Assembly: GCA_913009315.1 (NCBI GenBank)
Contig: CAJVZA010000010.1
Location: 1-37,658, forward strand
Direction of reading: 5' to 3'
Length of the DNA stretch: 37,658 bases
DNA from: an uncultured Hippea sp.
GTDB lineage: Bacteria; Campylobacterota_A; Desulfurellia; JAADFJ01
Shown here: piece by piece, positions 26,169-32,424 of the stretch
Layout: every line of letters begins with the position of its first letter
Numbering within the stretch: the first letter of the stretch is position 1
The notes under the pieces: model-generated
What the model saw: the letters and a program-made list of their open reading frames with translations, nothing else
Told to the model about the DNA's origin: nothing
Database searches by the model: none
Translations under genes and position numbers: made by a program

Positions 26169-27470
26169 CTACCTTCCTATTGCAAAATATTTAAATCCGG
26201 CATCGGTAACTTTATTTTTGGGGTAGACATTTCTAAAATCAAAAAATAGATCACCATCCATAATTCTTTTTATATGAGGCAAGTCGAGATGCCTGAATTG
26301 ATTCCATTCTGTAGCTAATATTATTGCGTCGGCATGCATAGCTGCATCGTAAACATTTTCAGCTGTTTGGGCAGCTGCCAGATCATTTTTGGCATTCTCC
26401 AGAGCTTTAGGATCATATACTTTTATTTTTGCACCTTTTTCTATTAAAGATTTCGCCAGATAAATTGCAGGAGATTCGCGTACATCATCTGTTTCAGGCT
26501 TGAATGATATACCTAAAAATGCAATGGTTTTATTATTTATATCATTATCAAAAGCAGCTGAAATTTTATTAAATGCATACTTAACCTGATTGCTGTTAAC
26601 GGATAAAACAGCTTTGCCGATTTGAAAATCATATCCCATATTTTCAGACTGACGAACAAGCGATCTGACATCTTTGGGAAAACATGAGCCTCCAAATCCG
26701 ATGCCGGCATGCAGAAACTTATTTCCTATCCTTCCGTCTAATCCCAAAGCCTTCGAAAGATCGGTAACATTGGCACCCGTTTTATCGCAGATATTTGCCA
26801 TTTCATTGATGAAACTTATCTTGGCTGCAAGAAAACTGTTTGCCGCATATTTAATGAGTTCCGCTGTTCGAACTGTAGTTTTTATAAACGGTGTTTCAAT
26901 AAGATATAAGGGCCTATATATATCCATCAGGATCGACAGAGCCCGCTCGCTGTCGGTTCCAAGAACAATCCTGTCAGGATGAAAAAAATCTCTTACAGCC
27001 GCACCTTCTCTCAAAAATTCGGGGTTGCTTGCAACATCAACAAAATAATCTTTGTTTGAATGCCGCTCTATAATTTTTTTGATATGCCCCGCTGTCCCGA
27101 CAGGAACAGTTGACTTGTTCACGACAAGCTTATCGGCGTTCAGATTTTCTCCTATTGTTCTGGCAACATTTTCCACATAAGACAAATTTGTCGATCCGTC
27201 ACCATTTGGAGGTGTCCCGACTGCAATGAAAATAACATCGTTTTTTTTAATTGCACCTATTATATCGCTGCTGAATTTTAATCTTCCATCTCTTACATTA
27301 TTTTTTACGAGATCATTGAGCTGAGGTTCATAAATAGGCAACCGTCCCGAGTTGAGAAGGCCTATCTTATCCTTATTGATATCAACACAGGTTACATTAA
27401 GACCAAACGAAGAGAGACCGGTTCCGGCAACAAGCCCCACATAACCCGTTCCAACTACAGCAATATTCAT
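26169..27470 (-). CDS. ugd: UDP-glucose (nucleotide-sugar) 6-dehydrogenase
   Basis: A 433-residue NAD-dependent enzyme oxidising UDP-glucose to UDP-glucuronate for surface polysaccharides. The Rossmann start is AVVGTGYVGLVAGTGL. VGTPP and KSTVPVGT follow, then NPEFLREGAAVRDFFHPDRIVLG, the catalytic cysteine in GFGGSCFPKDV, and FKPETDDVRESPA. The ATG at 27470 with AAGGAAGG upstream is preferred over the ORF start at 27500. It reads directly into rpoD, 8 bp away. Confidence 0.95.
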   Translation of the reverse strand: MNIAVVGTGYVGLVAGTGLSSFGLNVTCVDINKDKIGLLNSGRLPIYEPQLNDLVKNNVRDGRLKFSSDIIGAIKKNDVIFIAVGTPPNGDGSTNLSYVENVARTIGENLNADKLVVNKSTVPVGTAGHIKKIIERHSNKDYFVDVASNPEFLREGAAVRDFFHPDRIVLGTDSERALSILMDIYRPLYLIETPFIKTTVRTAELIKYAANSFLAAKISFINEMANICDKTGANVTDLSKALGLDGRIGNKFLHAGIGFGGSCFPKDVRSLVRQSENMGYDFQIGKAVLSVNSNQVKYAFNKISAAFDNDINNKTIAFLGISFKPETDDVRESPAIYLAKSLIEKGAKIKVYDPKALENAKNDLAAAQTAENVYDAAMHADAIILATEWNQFRHLDLPHIKRIMDGDLFFDFRNVYPKNKVTDAGFKYFAIGR

Positions 27471-27614
27471 ATTCCTTCCTTGCAAAGATGATTTTCTCAA
27501 GTTTCATTTATTAATAAACTATTAAACCATTAAAATAAACCTGTATTTCCTATTGTCAAATATATAACGATATTTGCAATGCCTATTTGTTTTCTATCTG
27601 CTATCTTGCATGGA

Positions 27615-27644
27615 TAGACAACCTTATGGAAAACAGCTTATAAT
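27615..27644 (+). promoter_or_regulatory. Candidate plus-strand promoter
   Basis: TAGACA (27615-27620), an 18-nt spacer and a consensus TATAAT (27639-27644). If used, the coaE-fusion message would have a leader of about 260 nt. Confidence 0.4.
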
Positions 27645-27807
27645 TACCCTTTTCAACTAAATATAACATTAAAAAATGGAAAATTCGAATAAGTAGTATA
27701 TATTATAGGGCAGCTTTGTCAATTATCGGTATTCTATATTCTCAATTTGAAACGCTTGGAGTTAATAGAGTTGCTCTATAGAAAACCTTATAAAAGCTGT
27801 TAGTATG

Positions 27808-27830
27808 TTTATTGCGCAGTGGTCGCATAG
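27808..27830 (+). repeat. Single copy of the TTATTGyGCAGyGGTC repeat
   Basis: TTTATTGCGCAGTGGTCGCA matches, with two substitutions, the arm TTTATTGTGCAGTGGTCTCA at 32264-32283. It is followed by the palindrome GCATA-G-TATGC. Confidence 0.55.
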
Positions 27831-27908
27831 TATGCCATTGAAACATTGAAAAAAATAATACAATCATTGCTGAAATATACGAATCGCTATGGAATAACAG
27901 GAGAAAAT

Positions 27909-28838
27909 ATGCAGATTCATCTACTCTATTCGCTGGGATGCCCCAAGTGGGGAGAAGCCTTAGAAAGATTAAAGGAAATATTGGTAGAAAACGGAATTAC
28001 ACGAACAATAATTATTACGCGTATACAAAACAGTGAGGATGCGAAAAAATTTAATGCCCACGGCACTCCTTCCATTCTTATTAACGGAAAAGATATCGAT
28101 AAAAGTGTGAGGGGCAAGCCTTGCACATACAGCTGCAGATTTTACATAGACGACGGAAAACTATCAAGAATTCCACCTGAAAAACTGATCAGAGAGGCCG
28201 TAGATGAGGCTTTGAAGAATGAAGGCAGAACTGCAGCACGAAGACTTTTCGCATTAACCGGCGGCATAGCTACAGGTAAATCTACAGTTTTAACAATGTT
28301 CAAAGATATGGGTGCCTATATTATTGATGCAGATAAACTTTCGCATGAAACACTATATAAAAGTGCAGTTGTACATAAAAAAATCGTTGACAGTTTTGGA
28401 AAAGAAGTATTAGACAAAAACGGGATTATTGATCGCAGTAAACTCGGCAAAATAGTTTGGAAAGATGACGACAAAAGGCAACTCCTGGAATATATTCTGC
28501 ACCCTATAATAATCAGCTTCGGTGAAAAAATTATATCGGACATATTGAAACAAAACCCCAATGCTACAATAATTTATGATATTCCGGTGCTGTATGAAGG
28601 AAACTATCAGAACCGATTCAAAAAAACAATATTAGTATATGCAGATTATGAAATTCAGAAAAAAAGACTCATACAGCGCAACAAGATATCGGAAGAAATG
28701 GCGCAGCTGCTTATCTCGAAACAGATTCGTATAGAAAAAAAGTTAGAATTAGCCGATTATATAATAGATAACAGCGGAACAATGGCGCAAACTAAAAAGC
28801 AGGTTGAGCAGGTTTGGGAAGAAATAAGCAATATATAA
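27909..28838 (+). CDS. coaE: Thioredoxin-like domain fused to dephospho-CoA kinase
   Basis: A fusion of about 309 residues. Residues 1-105 form a thioredoxin-like domain (LLYSLGCPKWGEALERL, cis-Pro loop HGTPSILINGKD, then KPCTYSCRFY) resembling small redox proteins of the DF (seleno)protein type; it has single Cys11 rather than CxxC, plus Cys72 and Cys76. Residues 112-309 are a complete dephospho-CoA kinase with P-loop TGGIATGKST, DADKLSHETL and YDIPVLYEG, which phosphorylates dephospho-CoA in the last step of CoA synthesis. The ATG at 27909, with ACAGGAGA upstream, is preferred to the TTG at 27846. CoaE is normally a single domain. Confidence 0.88.
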   Translation: MQIHLLYSLGCPKWGEALERLKEILVENGITRTIIITRIQNSEDAKKFNAHGTPSILINGKDIDKSVRGKPCTYSCRFYIDDGKLSRIPPEKLIREAVDEALKNEGRTAARRLFALTGGIATGKSTVLTMFKDMGAYIIDADKLSHETLYKSAVVHKKIVDSFGKEVLDKNGIIDRSKLGKIVWKDDDKRQLLEYILHPIIISFGEKIISDILKQNPNATIIYDIPVLYEGNYQNRFKKTILVYADYEIQKKRLIQRNKISEEMAQLLISKQIRIEKKLELADYIIDNSGTMAQTKKQVEQVWEEISNI

Positions 28839-28847
28839 AAATATAGC

Positions 28848-29303
28848 TTATTTGGATGCTGGCTTTACCACGAGAACAGATTTGGTTGAGCGCTTTACAA
28901 TGCTTTCTGCGACACTTCCGATTAACAGCTTTTCCAATGCTCCCTTGCCGGTTGTGGAAACTATTATCAGATCGATATCGTTTTTTTCTGCAAACTCTGC
29001 AATCTCACTTGCAGGATTACCTTTTAAAATTACAGTCTCAACATCAAGATCTTTTGAAAAGCTTCTCAATTCTATGTTTTTGAGCTGCTTAGCAACGTTT
29101 TTTCTCATTTCATCTTCTATTTCGGATAAGGGTATGCTTGGTATATAACCTATAGCAGTGCCTATATCGGTCAGAACATGTATAAGATAGATTTTAGCAC
29201 CGCAGCCTTCAGCAATATTATTAGCGTATGCTAATGCACCTAATGAATTTTCTGAAAGATCCGTCGTAACAGCTATTTTTTTCACATCATATCCGTATCC
29301 CAC
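28848..29303 (-). CDS. Universal stress protein (UspA family)
   Basis: This 151-residue protein has the single Usp fold: KKIAVTTDLSENSLGALAYA at the N-terminus, LIHVLTDI after strand 2, and the nucleotide-binding C-terminal STTGKGALEKLLIGSVAESI (G-x2-G-x9-GS type), implying ATP binding. It acts in the cytoplasm in stress survival; no specific target is indicated. The start is GTG with GGGGAGG just upstream. It converges on the coaE fusion gene with 9 bp between stops. Confidence 0.92.
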   Translation of the reverse strand: MGYGYDVKKIAVTTDLSENSLGALAYANNIAEGCGAKIYLIHVLTDIGTAIGYIPSIPLSEIEDEMRKNVAKQLKNIELRSFSKDLDVETVILKGNPASEIAEFAEKNDIDLIIVSTTGKGALEKLLIGSVAESIVKRSTKSVLVVKPASK

Positions 29304-29398
29304 AATCGCCTCCCCTATTTTTGATAGTATTATATAATCACCTTACATAATAATACTATAGGAATGAAAAGCTTTCAAGTGGTGTTTGACGCGACAGT

Positions 29399-29887
29399 TT
29401 ACTTTATTTTTACGAATTCTCCTATTTTTTTATTTTTACGAACGTTATCCCAATCGAAATATTTTCCGTTCATAGAAATATAGACACCTGCCGGTAAAGT
29501 CTGAACGAAAGCAAGTGAACTTCCTAAGTTGAAAAGTCCGTCGGAACTGCCGAATTTATAGGGAATCATTGCACCGGTCAATACAATAGTTTTGTTCTTG
29601 ACTCTTTCAGCAAGTACTCGAGCGGTTTTAACCATTGTGTCGGTGCCATGAGTAATAAGAATTTTGTCCGCATCCGTTTTAAGACAATTTTGCGCCACTG
29701 CCTCTCGATCTTCGTCAGTCATATCTAAACTATCAACCATCATTAAAGTTTTAATATCCACTTCTACGCGAGACCGCCCGAGAGCGAGCATTTCAGGCAG
29801 ATGCGTATTTTTAAAAAAGAGTGTTCCGTTAAGTTCGTTGTATTCTTTATCAAAAGTCCCGCCTGTCAAAAAGATTTTAATAGTCAT
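29399..29887 (-). CDS. Single-domain asparaginase-like protein
   Basis: This 162-residue protein matches only the N-terminal domain of L-asparaginases, which are about 330 residues. Both catalytic threonine motifs are present: FLTGGTFDKEYN near residue 8 and ITHGTDTMVKTA near 78. The lysine expected in the VLTGA motif is absent (VLTGAMIPYKFGS places a Lys later). The C-terminal domain is missing, but the protein ends cleanly with no frameshift seen. Short asparaginase-domain proteins occur in other bacteria, so this may be a natural form. Ammonia release from asparagine is plausible, not proven. Confidence 0.8.
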   Translation of the reverse strand: MTIKIFLTGGTFDKEYNELNGTLFFKNTHLPEMLALGRSRVEVDIKTLMMVDSLDMTDEDREAVAQNCLKTDADKILITHGTDTMVKTARVLAERVKNKTIVLTGAMIPYKFGSSDGLFNLGSSLAFVQTLPAGVYISMNGKYFDWDNVRKNKKIGEFVKIK

Positions 29888-29915
29888 AATATTATTAACT
29901 CACCTTACGCACTAA

Positions 29916-29980
29916 ACATATATGAGACCACTGCACAGTAAGCTGTGAATTTGCTTACTGTGCAGTGGTCTCATATATGT
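29916..29980. repeat. Perfect 28-bp inverted repeat with GAGACCACTGCAC core
   Basis: Two identical 28-nt arms (29916-29943 and 29953-29980) surround a 9-nt loop. Each arm contains TATATGAGACCACTGCAC. No U-run follows, so it is not a standard terminator. The core recurs at 32239-32282, suggesting a small mobile or IS-end-derived element. Confidence 0.85.
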
Positions 29981-30068
29981 GATCATAAATTGAATCTTTC
30001 CTAATCTCCTCAAATTCTATTTCCTCCCGATATCCGAATTTCCAGTAAATGATTGATGCGGTTAGCAT
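29955..30068 (-). CDS. Putative 37-residue ORF ending inside the palindrome
   Basis: From the ATG at 30068, with GAGGGAA about 12 nt upstream, a 37-residue charged peptide is read (IIYWKFGYREEIEFEEIRKD, later IYDHIYETTAQ). Its last codons lie in the right arm of the inverted repeat. It may be a genuine small protein, a gene tail or a part of the repeat element. No homologue is recognised, and coding is uncertain. Confidence 0.25.
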   Translation of the reverse strand: MLTASIIYWKFGYREEIEFEEIRKDSIYDHIYETTAQ

Positions 30069-30201
30069 AAAATTGCATTCCCTCATTAATCTTCTTTATT
30101 TATAGATGATAATTTAAATTTTCTAATATGCTTTACGGCACTCGTCCCATTTTACTTTACAAAAAAACTTCTTCTATTTCGGAGTTATTATAGGTAAGAA
30201 A

Positions 30202-31329
30202 TTATTCACTTATGCAACCGCCCTGAACATATTTAGTTCCGCGTTTGATTGATAGCTCAGCCTCCGCCAATTCTTTGCCAAGATAAGCGGCATGATCCAA
30301 TTGCGTAACCCATCCGTTTTCGATGATTGTCCCGTAAATACTTCGAGCATTTTTACCCTCAATTGTTCGCTGCATTGCATTGTCGTAAGTATAATGCTCC
30401 ACAACGATAGTCCGCCTTTCCGATTGCGGAAGAATTACAAAATAACCCGCCTTGTCCATCTCAACTCTATCGGATTCTTTCGCATAAATAATAGGTACTT
30501 CTGAAATTCTGACAGATTTTTTCATTTCGCAAAATTTTTCACAACTACAGGAAGAGGCAATTTTTTGAGAAAGCTCCTTAAGTTTTTCAATAATTTTCTC
30601 TTCATCTTCACAACCAATCATATCTGTGACCTGAACCTGTTTTCTAAAAGCTTCAACTTCTTCATAAGTAACATTTCTCAAAATAGGATGTTTGCCGGGA
30701 GAACCGATTATTCTTCCATTTTCATCTACACCATTTTTCAACACCGAAAGAAGAGTTCTGCCGCTTTGATGTCCTTTCGAATCTTTTCCGGCAACGAGAA
30801 GAAAACGGATCGTTGGATTTGTAATGATATTTTTAATGATTTTACTAATGCCAATATTTTCCGTCTCGGTTTTACCGATAATACAAAGTTCTATAGGCCT
30901 GATGTTAGCAAGCCTTTCAGCAAGATCTACGCTGGCAAGCGTTGAAACAGCAACAGGGCATCCATGACCATCGCAGAATGCATAATATTCTCCGGCGACA
31001 ACAGGCCACTTATGTTCGCCCGCTTCAAAGACATCATACGGCGCTTGAGATTCGCCGGCCTCGGGAAGGGCTTTATAAAAAAAATTCATTGCCTCTGCCG
31101 GAAAACAGTAATCACAACCGAGACAGGCATACTTGATCGGCTTCATCTGCTCCAGCCAATGCCTGATATTTGCAAGTAAGTCCGAGGAAGTTTCTACTTG
31201 CAGAGATGAAGGCAAAGTTCGCAAATTCTCCAAACTCTCTTTCATGCATCCGCATTTTCGACATTTCGGAAGACGCATACCCTCCCGCAGTTCCAATCGT
31301 ATCTTACTTATCAGATCAAACTTGGTCAT
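30202..31329 (-). CDS. MtrA-like/DUF4346 protein, putative corrinoid-type C1 protein
   Basis: This 375-residue soluble protein has three parts. The N-terminus (about 1-85) carries two cysteine clusters, CRKCGC and CLGCDYC, suggesting a metal or Fe-S site. The centre (about 105-250) matches subunit A of tetrahydromethanopterin S-methyltransferase: WPVVAGEYYAF, PVAVSTLAS, GKTETENIGI, NPTIRFLLVAGKDSKGHQSG and IGSPGKHPIL. The end (about 280-375) matches DUF4346, after a further Cys group (CSCEKFC). MtrA binds a corrinoid and carries a methyl group in methanogens, but here no other Mtr subunit is present. The ATG overlaps the stop of the 39-aa ORF, so translation is coupled. Function is not known. 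Confidence 0.8.
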   Translation of the reverse strand: MTKFDLISKIRLELREGMRLPKCRKCGCMKESLENLRTLPSSLQVETSSDLLANIRHWLEQMKPIKYACLGCDYCFPAEAMNFFYKALPEAGESQAPYDVFEAGEHKWPVVAGEYYAFCDGHGCPVAVSTLASVDLAERLANIRPIELCIIGKTETENIGISKIIKNIITNPTIRFLLVAGKDSKGHQSGRTLLSVLKNGVDENGRIIGSPGKHPILRNVTYEEVEAFRKQVQVTDMIGCEDEEKIIEKLKELSQKIASSCSCEKFCEMKKSVRISEVPIIYAKESDRVEMDKAGYFVILPQSERRTIVVEHYTYDNAMQRTIEGKNARSIYGTIIENGWVTQLDHAAYLGKELAEAELSIKRGTKYVQGGCISE

Positions 31330-31445
31330 GTGCCCATTTCTCCTGACAATAATGTCGTCTTACGACTAAGTTTATCTAACAATAAAAGCGGACCGAACAT
31401 AGAAGCTGTACCTTTAACAATCCAATGAAACAATTTGTTAGTCAT
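31326..31445 (-). CDS. 39-residue coupled small protein
   Basis: This ORF is absent from the ORF track. It begins MTNKLFHWIVKGTASMFGPL and is 39 residues long. Its Shine-Dalgarno AGAGGAG lies within the last codons of the upstream methyltransferase, and its stop overlaps the ATG of the MtrA-like gene (ATGA). It has one amphipathic or hydrophobic stretch (about 5-24) and a basic tail. The position strongly suggests real translation, either as a product or as a coupling leader. No family is recognised. Confidence 0.6.
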   Translation of the reverse strand: MTNKLFHWIVKGTASMFGPLLLLDKLSRKTTLLSGEMGT

Positions 31446-31447
31446 TT

Positions 31448-32068
31448 TTAATCTCCTCTTTTATAAAGGACATAAATATACGGTCTTGGATCACCAACCG
31501 GATTTATATATGTATAATCAAAATGTGACACAATCCTAAACGATGGGCCAAGATATTCGGATATTTCTTCAATGGAATATCTATGAAGCGTTAAACCGGC
31601 ACATTTGAGTGCGCCTGTTTTTGAAAATTCGGCAAATATAGCGTGACCGCCTAATTTTAATATTGATTTCATGTTCTCGAAATATGCTTTTATGTCATCT
31701 TCATCGGTTAAAAAATGCAAAACCGCCCTGTCAATCCATATATCAACATCCGGTATTGAATTTTGAATTGGTTGAGCGATGTCCTGACAAAGCCAATTAA
31801 TTTCTTCGTATTTATCGCCCAGCCTGTTTTTGACTCGGTTTAGAGCCTTGATACTAATATCATTAAGAACTAATTTTACGCCTTCATTCAAAAGTTCTTC
31901 TATCAGAATCGAGGTTCCTGCCCCCGGGAGAAATACCGTAGAATCTCTCCATTTTGGAATATGATCCAACAATTCCAATGTTTTGGATGCATTCTTTTCG
32001 AACCATCCCAATCTTGAATCTTCCGTACCTGAAAAAATTGCATCCCAATGCTTACCGCTTGATTTCAT
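31448..32068 (-). CDS. Class I SAM-dependent methyltransferase
   Basis: This 206-residue Rossmann methyltransferase resembles thiopurine- or nickel/chalcogen-type methyltransferases: HWDAIFSGTEDSRLGWFEK at the N-terminus, motif I VFLPGAGTSILIEEL (glycine-poor compared with the usual ExGxGxG), LNDIS for the acidic residue binding the SAM ribose, then WIDRAVLHFL and a C-terminal beta hairpin. The substrate is unknown. It is the first gene of a coupled cassette with the 39-aa peptide and the MtrA-like protein, so its job is probably linked to methyl or corrinoid chemistry. GGAG precedes the ATG. Confidence 0.87.
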   Translation of the reverse strand: MKSSGKHWDAIFSGTEDSRLGWFEKNASKTLELLDHIPKWRDSTVFLPGAGTSILIEELLNEGVKLVLNDISIKALNRVKNRLGDKYEEINWLCQDIAQPIQNSIPDVDIWIDRAVLHFLTDEDDIKAYFENMKSILKLGGHAIFAEFSKTGALKCAGLTLHRYSIEEISEYLGPSFRIVSHFDYTYINPVGDPRPYIYVLYKRGD

Positions 32069-32146
32069 CGTTTCTCCATTTATTCCTTTTTGACGCCCGT
32101 CGAATGCGATTGCCTGGCATTATTTTCTCTCAATACCGAATATAAT

Positions 32147-32163
32147 GAGACCGCTGCGCAATA
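32147..32163 (-). repeat. Single variant copy of the GAGACCrCTGCrC repeat
   Basis: GAGACCGCTGCGCAATAA is a variant of the core found in the inverted repeats at 29916 and 32239, lying between the methyltransferase start and the second inverted repeat. Confidence 0.5.
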
Positions 32164-32238
32164 AGAGCGTATCCGCAGAATCAAAAGAAAGAGCGATATA
32201 TATCGAAATCTATGTTCCGGACTCTGTTTGTCAATAAA

Positions 32239-32282
32239 GAGACCACTGCACGCCGTAAATTTGTTTATTGTGCAGTGGTCTC
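32239..32282. repeat. Second inverted repeat with the GAGACCACTGCAC core
   Basis: The 13-nt arms GAGACCACTGCAC (32239-32251) and GTGCAGTGGTCTC (32270-32282) surround an 18-nt loop. The arms are the same sequence as the inner part of the 28-bp arms at 29916-29980, so the two elements are related and flank the methyltransferase/MtrA-like cassette. Confidence 0.8.
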
Positions 32283-32305
32283 ACAGCGGTCTCACAGCGG
32301 TCTCA
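32273..32305 (+). repeat. Three 11-bp tandem units CAGyGGTCTCA
   Basis: CAGTGGTCTCA is followed by two copies of CAGCGGTCTCA with no spacer. The first unit is the end of the right arm of the inverted repeat, so the end of the element appears to have been duplicated. Confidence 0.8.
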
Positions 32306-32383
32306 CGGTATGCTGAAGTCGCACGGAAATAGGTCCGGGAACAGAGAAATTCCCGACTTTTAAACAGGAAGTTTTTTGTATCT

Positions 32384-32404
32384 ACAAAAAAATACGAGGT
32401 ATTT
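32384..32404 (-). terminator. Weak terminator-like hairpin after rmuC
   Basis: Reading the minus strand, AAATAC and GTATTT (32404-32390) can pair around CTC and are followed by a run of U. The stem is short and AT-rich. Confidence 0.3.
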
Positions 32405-32424
32405 GAATTATATGAGTATCTTAC

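Larger units (their letters stand above)
27471..27908. other. Divergent intergenic region ugd / coaE fusion
   Basis: This AT-rich region of about 440 bp separates divergent genes. It holds a plus-strand promoter candidate at 27615-27644 and one copy of the CAGTGGTC repeat at 27808-27830. No further gene was recognised. Confidence 0.5.
32069..32424. other. Repeat-rich intergenic region
   Basis: About 360 bp between rmuC and the methyltransferase gene. It contains three repeat features (32147-32163, 32239-32282, 32273-32305), a CGGGAA/TTCCCG hairpin near 32334-32355 and a perfect TTTTTTGTA-TC-TACAAAAAA palindrome at 32372-32391. No gene is supported. Confidence 0.5.

Noticed and set aside
30565-30945. 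126-aa plus-strand ORF over the MtrA-like gene
   Set aside because: It is antisense to the conserved MtrA-like core and is Phe/Asn-rich as expected of a reversed AT-rich gene.
27808-32305. CRISPR array as explanation for the GAGACCACTGCAC repeats
   Set aside because: The copies are few, widely and irregularly spaced, and variously oriented; no spacers or cas genes are present.
32334-32391. CGGGAA/TTCCCG hairpin and the TTTTTTGTA palindrome as strong terminators
   Set aside because: The first lacks a proper U-run on either strand and the second has no GC-rich stem; neither is convincing.
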